A stretch of DNA of 40,226 nucleotides, from contig DATDRM010000037.1 in the NCBI GenBank assembly GCA_035291705.1, positions 1-40,226 of the forward strand, given 5' to 3'. Origin of the DNA: DATDRM01 sp035291705 (GTDB lineage Bacteria; Chloroflexota; Anaerolineae; Anaerolineales; UBA4823). Under the pieces are notes generated by a model. The model did not search any database. It saw nothing but the letters and a program-made list of their open reading frames with translations, and was not told where the DNA came from. Below, one piece after another: positions 1-8,158 of this stretch (within the stretch, counting starts at the first letter, position 1; every line of letters begins with the position of its first letter). Made by a program: the position numbers and the translations under genes.

Positions 1-1
1 T

Positions 2-1585
2 GACTGGCCTGGAGTGGATATCGAGATCGAATCGGTGCGTGATTATCCGACCAGTGCGCTGACAGCTGCCATAGTAGGCTTCCTTGGCCCGATCTCCGAC
101 AAAGAAGAACAATATTTCCTCGACCGCCGCTTTGTCCCCAATCGTGACAAAGTGGGCTATTCCGGTGTGGAACGCTTCTTCCAGAGCTTCCTCGGTGGCC
201 GAAACGGGCGTCGCCTGGTGGAGGTGGACGTTGCCGGGCAAGTCCTGCGCGATACCACCCCCCCGGTCGAGCCGGAGCCCGGTTTTAACCTACGCCTGAC
301 CCTCGATACACGCCTGCAAATGGCCGCTGAAGCGATCTTGATTAACGAAATCGAATTTTGGAATACATACCTGGGCTCGATCCGCTCCACCAGCGGAGTG
401 GTGATCGCCATGAACCCAAAAACCGGCGAAGTCCTGGCGATGGTTTCTTACCCCGCATACGAGAACAACCGCATGGCGCGCGTGATCCCTCAATATTACT
501 ACCAGCAACTGTTTCAGGATCCGCGTAATCCGCTGCTCAACCACGCCGTGGGCGATGAACTGCCCGCGGGTTCTGTTTTTAAGCTGGTCACCGCCGTCGG
601 CGCGCTGAATGAAGGCGTAGTCACTCCCGAACAGATCGTAAAAGCCCCACCCAAGATCACCATCGAGGACAAATCGGTGGTAAATGAGCTCAACCCGCGG
701 CCGCGGGAGTTTGTCGATTGGAACGAGAATGGCTTCGGAGAGATCGACTTCGTCCACGGGCTGGCCAATTCCAGCAATGTCTATTTCTACAAGCTGGGCG
801 GCGGATTTGAGGATGAGGTGCCAGAAGGACTGGGCATCTGTCGCCTGGGTACGTACGCCCGCGCCCTGGGGTATGGCGCTACTCCCGATATCGAACTACC
901 TCTGGTCGAAGATGGGTTGATCCCCGACCCGACCTGGAAACGCATCAACCAGGGGCAAAACTGGTCGCTTGGCGATACGTATATCGCCGGCGTCGGGCAG
1001 GGTTACGTCATCGCCACGCCGATCCAGGTGCTGCTCTCGGCTACCACGATTGCCAACGATGGCGTGCTCATGCGCCCCACCATCCTGCGTGACATCCTGG
1101 ATAGCGAAGGGAATGTGATTAAGGACTTCCTTCCGGACCCGCAGTGGGATGTTACCAAGGACCCTATGATCGATGTCTTCACTGACCCCACCAGTCCTGG
1201 AGGCTGTGAAAACAAAATCACTGGCGAGAAGAAGACCGTCCAGCCATGGGTAATCGAAAAAGTCCAGGAAGGCATGCGCCTGGCAGTGCTGGAGGGTACG
1301 CTCGCCAAGGAATTTAAAAACGTTACCATCGCCGCGGCGGGCAAGACTGGAACGGCCGAATATTGCGATAAATATGCTAACGAAAAGAACCTGTGTATCC
1401 CGGGAAGCTGGCCCACCCATGCCTGGACCGTCGCTTATGCCCCCAATGACGATCCCGAGATAGCCGTGGTGGCTTTCGTCTACAACGGCGGTGAAGGCGC
1501 CAGTGTCGCCGCACCCATCGTCCGCCAGGTGCTCGAGGCATATTTTGAGCTCAAAGCCGCCGACACCGCTGCCGTCAGCCCCTGA
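2..1585 (+). CDS. mrdA: Penicillin-binding protein 2 (transpeptidase), 5'-truncated by the window
   Basis: This is the C-terminal part of a class B penicillin-binding protein that cross-links peptidoglycan during cell elongation, acting on the outer face of the membrane. The reading frame is open from base 2, so the GTG at 14 is probably internal and the true start lies upstream. The transpeptidase signatures are present: an SVFK motif with the catalytic serine at codon 572-574, an SSN motif near 769-777 and a KTGTAEY motif near 1339. The membrane anchor and most of the N-terminal pedestal domain are outside the window. It precedes minCDE and rodA on the same strand, and RodA is the glycosyltransferase partner of PBP2 in the elongasome, which supports PBP2 over the septal FtsI. 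The family assignment is firm. Confidence 0.93.
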   Translation, partial: DWPGVDIEIESVRDYPTSALTAAIVGFLGPISDKEEQYFLDRRFVPNRDKVGYSGVERFFQSFLGGRNGRRLVEVDVAGQVLRDTTPPVEPEPGFNLRLTLDTRLQMAAEAILINEIEFWNTYLGSIRSTSGVVIAMNPKTGEVLAMVSYPAYENNRMARVIPQYYYQQLFQDPRNPLLNHAVGDELPAGSVFKLVTAVGALNEGVVTPEQIVKAPPKITIEDKSVVNELNPRPREFVDWNENGFGEIDFVHGLANSSNVYFYKLGGGFEDEVPEGLGICRLGTYARALGYGATPDIELPLVEDGLIPDPTWKRINQGQNWSLGDTYIAGVGQGYVIATPIQVLLSATTIANDGVLMRPTILRDILDSEGNVIKDFLPDPQWDVTKDPMIDVFTDPTSPGGCENKITGEKKTVQPWVIEKVQEGMRLAVLEGTLAKEFKNVTIAAAGKTGTAEYCDKYANEKNLCIPGSWPTHAWTVAYAPNDDPEIAVVAFVYNGGEGASVAAPIVRQVLEAYFELKAADTAAVSP

Positions 1586-1592
1586 AAGTTCA

Positions 1593-1601
1593 TGCTATAA
1601 T
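1593..1601 (+). promoter_or_regulatory. Possible extended -10 promoter of minCDE-rodA
   Basis: A TGC-TATAAT sequence directly after the mrdA stop codon matches an extended -10 element, with the TATAAT box at 1596-1601. No good -35 box is visible 17 bases upstream, which extended -10 promoters can tolerate. It would give a leader of about 60 bases before minC. The call rests on the motif alone. Confidence 0.35.
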
Positions 1602-1671
1602 CACTTTCAAAGAAGCCAAGTGCCGGGTATTCTCATTGCGCGCCGATCCTGGCCGATACTTGAAATAAGTG

Positions 1672-2355
1672 ATGGAAGAGCACCCAAAGGTGCAGATAAA
1701 AGGCATCCGCGAGGGGTTATTGATCACCCTGGAAGAGGAAAGCTGGCCTGATGCACGAGCGGCCTTACTGGAGCATGTGATAAACCAGGCTGACTTCCTG
1801 CGCGGCGGGCGCTTGATACTGGATATCGGCAACCACGTGTTACATGCCGCAGAATTAGGCCAGTTGCGCGACATGCTCTCCGAGAACGGTTTATCCTTGT
1901 GGGCGGTATTGAGCGGTTCCCCCGTCACGCAACAGAACGCCCAGACGCTCGGACTGGCCACACGCATCACTAAACCCACACCAGAACGAACTACTCCTTC
2001 CCTGGAGACTGCGCTAAGCGGCGAACAGGCTGTATTGGTGCGCCGCACCTTGCGCTCAGGTTTCAGCCTACAGCACATCGGCCATGTGATCGTCATCGGG
2101 GACGTCAACCCAGGAAGCGAGATCGTTGCCGGAGGCGATGTCGTCGTATGGGGTCGGTTGCGCGGTATGGTCCACGCTGGGGCGCAGGGCGAAGAAACCG
2201 CGGTGGTGTGTGCCTTGGATCTTTCACCCACCCAACTACGGATTGCCGGACAGATCGCCGTGACCCCCAAACGGCGCGGCAGATCCTTACCAGAGTTGGC
2301 GCGCCTGATCGACGGACAGGTTGTGGCAGAACCCTGGAATCCAAAAGGGAAATAG
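1672..2355 (+). CDS. minC: Septum site-determining protein MinC
   Basis: MinC inhibits FtsZ assembly away from midcell and acts in the cytoplasm in complex with membrane-bound MinD. The protein is about 227 residues, normal for MinC. An N-terminal alpha/beta domain (about residues 1-100) is followed by a C-terminal beta-helix domain (about 115-220) rich in Gly-Val-Val patterns such as GGDVVVWGRLRG, typical of the MinD-binding MinC_C domain. Start choice is uncertain: ATG at 1672 and an adjacent GTG at 1669 are equivalent, and neither has a clear ribosome-binding site. It is followed 13 bases later by minD. The family assignment is secure from both domain pattern and context. Confidence 0.92.
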   Translation: MEEHPKVQIKGIREGLLITLEEESWPDARAALLEHVINQADFLRGGRLILDIGNHVLHAAELGQLRDMLSENGLSLWAVLSGSPVTQQNAQTLGLATRITKPTPERTTPSLETALSGEQAVLVRRTLRSGFSLQHIGHVIVIGDVNPGSEIVAGGDVVVWGRLRGMVHAGAQGEETAVVCALDLSPTQLRIAGQIAVTPKRRGRSLPELARLIDGQVVAEPWNPKGK

Positions 2356-2368
2356 TTAGGGAAGATAG

Positions 2369-3172
2369 ATGGCAGCAAAAGTAGTGACAGTTACCTCTGG
2401 GAAGGGTGGAGTCGGTAAAACCACCGCCACCGCTAACTTGGCCTCCGCCCTGGCGGCTGAAAACTTTAAGGTGGTGTGTATCGACGCCGATATCGGCTTA
2501 CGCAACCTGGATGTCGTGTTGGGTCTGGAGAACCGCATCGTCTATGATCTGGTGGACGTGGTTGAAGGCCGCTGTCGCCTTAGACAGGCAATGATCCGCG
2601 ACAAACGCTTACCCGAACTCTACCTGATCCCGGCCGCGCAAACCCGAGATAAAAGCGCCGTCTCTCCCAGCGATATGGTGCGTTTGTGCGACGAGCTGCG
2701 ACCAGATTGTGACTGGGTGCTGATCGACTCGCCAGCCGGCATCGAGCGCGGCTTCCGCAATGCGATCGCCCCAGCCGACATTGTGATCGTCATCACAAAC
2801 CCGGAGGTCTCGGCCGTGCGGGATGCCGACCGGATCATCGGCCTGATCGAAGCCGAAGAAAAAGGGCCAGCGCGCCTGATCATCAACCGGTTAAAGCCAG
2901 CCATGGTAAAGCGGGAGGAGATGCTATCTCCCGACGACGTGTTAGAACTGCTGGCTGTCGAACTGATCGGCATCGTCCCGGAAGACGAGAACGTTACTTT
3001 GAGCATCAACCGCGGACTGCCGATCGTGCTGGATGGCAAGAGCCGGGCTGGTCTGGCCTTCCGCAACATTGCCGCCAGGCTGCGCGGCGAACAGGTACCC
3101 TTCCTTGACCTCAACGACCAGGGTGGCTTGTTGGGCCGGCTGGCTCGCCTGATCCGCCCAGGAGGAGCATAA
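2369..3172 (+). CDS. minD: Septum site-determining ATPase MinD
   Basis: MinD is a membrane-associating ParA/MinD-family ATPase that recruits MinC and is displaced by MinE, restricting Z-ring placement. The deviant Walker A motif SGKGGVGKTT lies at residues 10-19, and a Walker B-like segment with DSPAG is near residue 120. The C-terminus ends in LGRLARLIRP, an amphipathic stretch resembling the MinD membrane-targeting helix. At 267 residues the length is typical. AGGGAAG a few bases before the ATG serves as ribosome-binding site. It is tightly packed with minE, one base after its stop. Confidence 0.96.
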   Translation: MAAKVVTVTSGKGGVGKTTATANLASALAAENFKVVCIDADIGLRNLDVVLGLENRIVYDLVDVVEGRCRLRQAMIRDKRLPELYLIPAAQTRDKSAVSPSDMVRLCDELRPDCDWVLIDSPAGIERGFRNAIAPADIVIVITNPEVSAVRDADRIIGLIEAEEKGPARLIINRLKPAMVKREEMLSPDDVLELLAVELIGIVPEDENVTLSINRGLPIVLDGKSRAGLAFRNIAARLRGEQVPFLDLNDQGGLLGRLARLIRPGGA

Positions 3173-3173
3173 G

Positions 3174-3443
3174 ATGAGCGCCATTCTGGACAGGCTCCTC
3201 GGGCGGAAGAAGAAGAGCGCCCGCCAAGCCAAAGAACGCCTGAAACTGGTGCTGATCCACGATCGCACCGATTTGAATCCTGGCACGTTGGAATTACTGA
3301 AAGACGAGTTGATCTCCGTTATTTCCAGGCATGTAGACATCGATCCGGCCGCGGTGCGCATCGAGATGACACAGGATGGCCGCCAACAACGACTGATCGC
3401 TGATATCCCGCTTAACCCGGCTGGGAGACGACGGGTAAGATAG
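3174..3443 (+). CDS. minE: Cell division topological specificity factor MinE
   Basis: MinE stimulates the MinD ATPase and gives topological specificity to the Min division inhibitor. The 89-residue size is normal. The N-terminal half contains a basic amphipathic segment (residues about 8-25) of the kind that contacts MinD, and the C-terminal half is the conserved topological-specificity domain with a VDIDPAAVRIEM segment. A GGAGGAG ribosome-binding site overlaps the end of minD, so the two are translationally linked. Start at the ATG 3174 is clear. Confidence 0.93.
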   Translation: MSAILDRLLGRKKKSARQAKERLKLVLIHDRTDLNPGTLELLKDELISVISRHVDIDPAAVRIEMTQDGRQQRLIADIPLNPAGRRRVR

Positions 3444-3446
3444 ACA

Positions 3447-4556
3447 ATGGATAGTACAAAAACCTCCTGGCGAACTTTCGACTTCTGGCTGCTGGGAGCT
3501 GTGGCGATCTTAACCATCTTTGGCATCGCCATGATTCGCTCAGCGGTGGCTGGCAATATTGAGCTGGCTGAGCTGGATCTGGTGCGGCGCCAGATCATTT
3601 TTGTGATCGTCGGTTTTGCCATCGTGCTGATTGCAGCCTGGATCGATTACCACATTTGGGCAGCCATCAGCCGGCCGATCTATTTCCTCATGATTGGCAT
3701 CTTAGTGGTGCTCTTCGTCGTCGGTACAGCCTTGTTCGGTTCGGCGCGCTGGTTCGAAACCCGGTATTTCTTTATCCAACCCTCCGAACCAGCCAAGATC
3801 ATCATGATCTTGGTGTTGGCCGATTATTTCACTCGCCACCAGGCTCAAATGCACGCGTTAAAGTGGGTTATCCGGAGTTTCCTGCTCACCTTAGGGATGA
3901 TGATCTGGATCTTGCTGCAACCCAACCTGAGCACCTCCATCGTGATCCTGGTGATTTGGTTTGCCTTGCTGTGGGCTAGTGGCTTGCGCTTCAAGCATTT
4001 GCTCCTTTTTGCGGGGGTTGGCGTAGTCGTGCCGGTGGCCAGTTTCCCTTTCCTGGTAGATTACCAGAAACAGCGCATCCTGAACTTCCTTTTCCCTGAC
4101 CCTAACGCCCGCCATGGCGATATCTACAACATCCAACAAGCCCTGATCAGCATCGGGTCGGGAGGTTGGTTTGGCAAAGGGTATGACCTGGGTACTCAAG
4201 TCCATCTACGGTTCCTGAAAGTTCGTCACACCGACTTCATCTTCTCCGCACTGGCCGAGGAATTTGGCTTCCTGGGCACAGTGTTGATGATGCTCCTGAT
4301 ATTATTTGTAATCTTCCGCTGCCTGCGGGCCGCCCGCCTGGCGCGGGACACATTCGGTGCCCTGATCTGCTACGGCGTGGCGACTATGCTCGCCTTTCAG
4401 GCGATGGTCAATATAGGGGTTAATCTCAACCTGTTGCCAGCCACTGGCTTGACCTTGCCCTTCGTCAGCTACGGCGGCAGTTCGCTGCTGTCGATGATGA
4501 TCGGCATTGGGTTGGTGGAAAGCGTCATCCTGCGCTGCAAATCCTTGGAATTATAG
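3447..4556 (+). CDS. rodA: Rod shape-determining SEDS glycosyltransferase RodA
   Basis: RodA polymerises peptidoglycan glycan strands from lipid II in the inner membrane, together with PBP2. The 369-residue protein is almost entirely hydrophobic segments, about ten of them. It carries SEDS-family signatures: a QPSEPAKI segment near residue 111, a LLQPNLSTS segment near 153 and LPFVSYGGSS near 343-352 in the C-terminal helix. FtsW and RodA are hard to separate by eye. The elongation assignment follows from linkage to PBP2 and MinCDE. It starts three bases after minE, with only a weak ribosome-binding site. A heptamer repeat array begins at the base after its stop codon. Confidence 0.92.
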   Translation: MDSTKTSWRTFDFWLLGAVAILTIFGIAMIRSAVAGNIELAELDLVRRQIIFVIVGFAIVLIAAWIDYHIWAAISRPIYFLMIGILVVLFVVGTALFGSARWFETRYFFIQPSEPAKIIMILVLADYFTRHQAQMHALKWVIRSFLLTLGMMIWILLQPNLSTSIVILVIWFALLWASGLRFKHLLLFAGVGVVVPVASFPFLVDYQKQRILNFLFPDPNARHGDIYNIQQALISIGSGGWFGKGYDLGTQVHLRFLKVRHTDFIFSALAEEFGFLGTVLMMLLILFVIFRCLRAARLARDTFGALICYGVATMLAFQAMVNIGVNLNLLPATGLTLPFVSYGGSSLLSMMIGIGLVESVILRCKSLEL

Positions 4557-4612
4557 ACGTGGTACGCGAAACGTGATCCGTGATGCGTACTGCGTAATAC
4601 GTTATCCAGAAT
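4557..4612 (+). repeat. Degenerate heptamer repeat array A (8 units)
   Basis: Eight consecutive 7-base units related to CGTGAT/CGTAAT (for example acgtgat, ccgtgat, gcgtact, gcgtaat) run in strict phase from the first base after the rodA stop codon. They fill most of the gap to gltX. ACGT and GCGT cores make parts of the array self-complementary. Confidence 0.75.
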
Positions 4613-4641
4613 GTGCAATAATGTCTGTCTCGAGGAACTCC

Positions 4642-6144
4642 ATGCCAGAAGCCGCCGCAGCCAAACCCGCCCGCACCCGGTTCGCACCCTCGCCTACCGG
4701 CCGCACTCATTTGGGCAGCGGGCGCACCGCCCTCTATGATTTCCTCCTGGCGCGCCAGACCGGCGGCCAATTCATCCTGCGCATCGAGGACACCGACCGC
4801 AAACGCTATAAACCCGAATCGGAGAAAGAACTGATCGACAGCCTGCACTGGCTTGGACTGGAGTGGGATGAAGGCCCCGACATCGGAGGACCGCACGCCC
4901 CCTACCACCAATCGAAACGGAAGGAGATTTATCAGGACCATGCTCGCCAACTGGTCCAGGCGGGCCATGCTTACTACTGTTTTTGCTCTCGGGAGCGATT
5001 GGAGCGCGTACGCCAGGAACAGCACCGTCGAAAAGAGCCCCCCCAATACGACGGCACCTGCCGCCGGTTAGATTCTGACGAAGCTGCCGAGCGTGTGGCA
5101 GCTGGCGAACGGCATGTCATCCGATTCAAAATCCCGCCAGAAGGCGCGATCAAGATGATCGACCGCCTGCGCGGGACGATCTCCGTCGAAAACCAGAATA
5201 TAGATGACTATATCATCGTCAATTCAGACGGGTGGGCGCTCTACCACCTGGCGGCGATGGTCGACGACCACTTGATGGGCATCACGCATGTGATCCGCGG
5301 CTCGGAATGGCTGCCAACCTTCCCGCTCCACGCCCACATCGTGCGCGCCTTCGGCTGGCAAGAACCGGAGTGGGTGCACCTTTCAATTTTCTTGAAGCCC
5401 AGCGGCAAAGGTAAGATGAGCAAACGGGATACGGCCGACTTGATGAAAGATGGCTATTCGATCTATATCACCGACCTGCGAGCGATGGGCTACCTGCCGG
5501 AAGCCGTCGTCAACTGGACGGCGTTGATGGGCTGGAGTTATGACGACCGGACCGAATTCTTCACCCTGCCCGACCTGGTCGATAAATTTAATCTGGACCG
5601 GCTGAACCCTGCCCCGGCAGCGATCAATTTCACCAAACTGGATCACTTCAACGGGTTGCATCTCCGCAAACTACCCATCGCCGACCTAGCCACCCGCATG
5701 AAACCTTTCTTTCAGAAAGCTGGCTATAACGTTGACGATAAAAGACTATTGAATATCACTCCCCTCGTCCAACCGCGCATTGGCACGCTGGACGATGCCC
5801 CAGTCATGGGAGGTTTCTTCTTCGAAGAAGAAGTCAGCCCTGACCCGGAGGAGCTGGTCGGCAAGCTGATGACGCCAGCCGAGTCAGCAGAAGCCCTCCG
5901 CCGGGCCTACCAGATCCTTGAAAGCCTGCCCGAGATCAATCGCGAGACCGCCGAGGAGCCGGTACGCCGGCTGGCGGAAGAGCTGGGCTACAGCGCCGGA
6001 CAGGTGTTCGCAATTTTACGCTCAGCCGTCACCGGAAAAACGGTCAGCCCACCGCTGTTCGAGTCCATGGCGGTGATTAGGAGAGAGAAGGTGCTGGAGA
6101 GGGTGAGGGAAGCGATTGGGGTGCTTGAGAAATTGGGTAGCTAA
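4642..6144 (+). CDS. gltX: Glutamyl-tRNA synthetase
   Basis: GltX charges tRNA-Glu with glutamate in the cytoplasm. The class I HIGH-type signature appears as APSPTGRTHLGSGR at residues 15-28, and the KMSKR loop is at about 258-262. The C-terminal helical anticodon-binding domain occupies about residues 330-500. I start the gene at ATG 4642 because GAGGAA at 4632-4637 precedes it and the family core follows closely. The frame stays open further upstream, but through the heptamer repeat array and the rodA end. The 500-residue length is normal. The next gene, glnS, is convergent, with its stop inside another heptamer array. Because a separate GlnRS is present, this enzyme is probably discriminating, which is inference. 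Confidence 0.95.
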   Translation: MPEAAAAKPARTRFAPSPTGRTHLGSGRTALYDFLLARQTGGQFILRIEDTDRKRYKPESEKELIDSLHWLGLEWDEGPDIGGPHAPYHQSKRKEIYQDHARQLVQAGHAYYCFCSRERLERVRQEQHRRKEPPQYDGTCRRLDSDEAAERVAAGERHVIRFKIPPEGAIKMIDRLRGTISVENQNIDDYIIVNSDGWALYHLAAMVDDHLMGITHVIRGSEWLPTFPLHAHIVRAFGWQEPEWVHLSIFLKPSGKGKMSKRDTADLMKDGYSIYITDLRAMGYLPEAVVNWTALMGWSYDDRTEFFTLPDLVDKFNLDRLNPAPAAINFTKLDHFNGLHLRKLPIADLATRMKPFFQKAGYNVDDKRLLNITPLVQPRIGTLDDAPVMGGFFFEEEVSPDPEELVGKLMTPAESAEALRRAYQILESLPEINRETAEEPVRRLAEELGYSAGQVFAILRSAVTGKTVSPPLFESMAVIRREKVLERVREAIGVLEKLGS

Positions 6145-6193
6145 TCGGCTTCTCTCGCAACTGCCAACTTCATACTTTATACTTTCTTTTACT
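6145..6193 (+). repeat. Degenerate heptamer repeat array B
   Basis: Seven-base units such as aactgcc, aacttca, tacttta and tactttc run in phase from the base after the gltX stop codon and into the last codons of the convergent glnS. The units near the gltX end are more degenerate than the central four. No stable terminator hairpin is visible in this convergent junction. Confidence 0.6.
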
Positions 6194-7889
6194 TCCCCCT
6201 AACCACCCCTTCAACCTTCGCCCAGCTGTCTTTAAGCGAGACCGTGCGGTTGAACACCAGCATCTCAGCGGTGCTATCCTTCGCATCGACACAGAAATAG
6301 CCCTGTCTTTCGAACTGGTAGATACTTCCCGGGGCGGCGCCTGCCAGCCCTGGCTCAACAAAGCACCCTTTAAGGACTTCTAACGAATTTGGATTCAAAT
6401 TAGATTTGAAGTCAGCGCCGGCCTCCACCTCATCCGGATTTTCTTTGATAAACAAACGATCATAGAGGCGGGTTTCAACTTCTAAGGCGTGGGCAGCTGA
6501 GAGCCAATGCAGCGTCGCCTTGACTTTGCGTCCGTCCGGCGCGTCGCCGCCCTTCGTCGCTGGATCGTAGGTGCAGTGCAGCTCGATCACCTCACCCGTT
6601 TTTTCATCCTTGACAACCCCGACACAGGTAATGAAATAGGCATAGCGCAGCCGCACCTCCCGTCCGGGGGCCAGGCGGAAGAATTGCTTCGGGGGATCCT
6701 CTCGGAAATCATCTCGCTCGATATAGAGCACCCGCGAAAAAGGAACCTTGCGCGTACCCATGCTCGCGTCCTCGGGATTGTTCACAGCCTGCATCTCTTC
6801 TACCAGGTCTTCAGGGTAATTCAAGAGCACTACCCGCAGCGGGCGCAGCACGCCCATCACACGTGGGGCGCGGCGATTCAAATCCTGGCGCACAAAGTGC
6901 TCAAGCAGGGCGATCTCGATAATGCTGTTGGCCTTGGCAACGCCGATCTGATTACAAAAGTCGCGGATCGCCTCTGGAGGATAGCCCCGCCTGCGAATGC
7001 CTGAAAGGGTTGGCATGCGTGGATCGTCCCAGCCGCTGACAATGCCGTCTTGCACCAACTGCAGCAATTTTCGCTTGCTGAGCACTGTGAAGCTGAGATT
7101 TAAGCGGGCAAACTCAATTTGCTGGGGGTGATACACCTCCAACTGATCCAGCACCCAATCGTATAACGGGCGATTATTTTCAAATTCCAGCGTGCAGATC
7201 GAATGCGTGATCCCTTCGATGGAGTCGGAAAGGCAATGGGTGAAGTCATACATCGGGTAGATACACCACTTATCGCCGGTGCGATGGTGGGAGGCTTTCA
7301 GGATACGATACAGGACGGGGTCGCGCAGGGTGATATTCGGCGAGGCCATGTCGATCTTGGCGCGCAGTGTGCGGGAGCCGTTTGGGAATTCACCGGCCCG
7401 CATCCGGGCAAATAAGTCCAGATTCTCCGCGACGGTGCGCTCTCGGTACGGGCTCTCCTTACCGGGCCGGGTCAGGGTGCCGCGGTATTCGCGGATTTCG
7501 TCAGCGCTCAGATCGCAAACATACGCCTTGCCTTTTTTAATCAATTGGACTGCGTATTCATATAGCTGCTCGAAATAATCCGAGGCGTAGAATAATCGGT
7601 CGCCCCAATCGAATCCAAGCCAGCGCACATCTGCCTGGATTGATTCCACATATTCAACCTCTTCCTTGCTAGGATTGGTATCGTCGAAGCGCAAATTACA
7701 CAGGCCATTGTAATCGGCGGCAATCCCAAAATTGAGGCAGATCGATTTGGCGTGTCCAATATGCAAGTAACCATTCGGCTCGGGTGGAAAGCGAGTGTGC
7801 ACCCGTCCGCTATATTTGTTCGTGCTTAGATCTTCATTAACAATAGTGCGGATAAAGTCAGTCAAAGGGGATAGATCAGTCTGGGACAT
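6189..7889 (-). CDS. glnS: Glutaminyl-tRNA synthetase
   Basis: GlnS charges tRNA-Gln directly with glutamine. The class I HIGH motif is exact (PNGYLHIGHAKS, residues 38-49) and the KMSKS-type loop appears as VLSKRKL, as in other GlnRS proteins. The 566-residue length matches the bacterial family. ATG at 7889 is preferred over the ATG two codons upstream, because AAGGA lies six bases before it and directly abuts the other. TATAAT sequences on the minus strand at 7914-7919 and 7956-7961 could be -10 elements but have no matching -35. The gene sits beside gltX and immediately upstream of a tRNA-Gln gene of opposite orientation, a coherent glutamate/glutamine charging locus. Confidence 0.95.
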   Translation of the reverse strand: MSQTDLSPLTDFIRTIVNEDLSTNKYSGRVHTRFPPEPNGYLHIGHAKSICLNFGIAADYNGLCNLRFDDTNPSKEEVEYVESIQADVRWLGFDWGDRLFYASDYFEQLYEYAVQLIKKGKAYVCDLSADEIREYRGTLTRPGKESPYRERTVAENLDLFARMRAGEFPNGSRTLRAKIDMASPNITLRDPVLYRILKASHHRTGDKWCIYPMYDFTHCLSDSIEGITHSICTLEFENNRPLYDWVLDQLEVYHPQQIEFARLNLSFTVLSKRKLLQLVQDGIVSGWDDPRMPTLSGIRRRGYPPEAIRDFCNQIGVAKANSIIEIALLEHFVRQDLNRRAPRVMGVLRPLRVVLLNYPEDLVEEMQAVNNPEDASMGTRKVPFSRVLYIERDDFREDPPKQFFRLAPGREVRLRYAYFITCVGVVKDEKTGEVIELHCTYDPATKGGDAPDGRKVKATLHWLSAAHALEVETRLYDRLFIKENPDEVEAGADFKSNLNPNSLEVLKGCFVEPGLAGAAPGSIYQFERQGYFCVDAKDSTAEMLVFNRTVSLKDSWAKVEGVVRGK

Positions 7890-7992
7890 CTTCATTCCTT
7901 AACCGGTACCTCGATTATAGCCGAGAACCTTTCGGGAAGATTTATCATTCCCGCTATTATATCCAGGTCGAAAGAAATGCGGGGTTTTTATC

Positions 7993-8021
7993 TTTTCATT
8001 TGTCCCCAGGAATGGTAAAAT
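7993..8021 (+). promoter_or_regulatory. Promoter of the tRNA-Gln gene
   Basis: A -35-like TTTTCA (7993-7998) and a -10-like TAAAAT (8016-8021) are separated by exactly 17 bases. The tRNA starts 17 bases after the -10 box. Spacing and position are what a tRNA promoter should show, while the -35 match is only four of six. Confidence 0.55.
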
Positions 8022-8037
8022 ACCTCATCTCGAAAGT

Positions 8038-8108
8038 TGGGGGTTCGTCTAGTGGTAGGACAGCAGACTCTGGATCTGTATGCCGAGGTTCGAATCCTCG
8101 ACCCCCAG
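8038..8108 (+). tRNA. tRNA-Gln (anticodon CUG)
   Basis: The sequence folds into a full cloverleaf. The 7-bp acceptor stem pairs TGGGGGT at 8038-8044 with ACCCCCA at 8101-8107. A D-arm is at 8047-8061. The anticodon stem at 8063-8079 has loop bases giving anticodon CUG at 8070-8072, and the T-arm TTCGAAT loop lies between CGAGG and CCTCG. The anticodon reads CAG (glutamine), and the acceptor end resembles other bacterial tRNA-Gln. The CCA tail is not encoded. It lies next to glnS, the gene for the enzyme that would charge it. Confidence 0.93.
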
Positions 8109-8122
8109 CAAGGACATTTATC

Positions 8123-8157
8123 AACAAGGATTGGTGGCAAAGCCACCAATCCTTGTT
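8123..8157. terminator. Strong bidirectional hairpin between tRNA-Gln and the ZIP gene
   Basis: A perfect 16-bp stem, AACAAGGATTGGTGGC with its exact complement, closes a three-base AAA loop. It ends two bases before the stop codon of the minus-strand ZIP transporter and 15 bases after the tRNA. It most likely terminates both convergent transcripts. The flanks are only moderately T-rich. Confidence 0.75.
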
Positions 8158-8158
8158 C

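Noticed and set aside
4507..4641. Extended N-terminus of GltX from the upstream open frame
   Set aside because: It would overlap rodA and run through the heptamer array. A good ribosome-binding site precedes ATG 4642 and the family core begins right after it.
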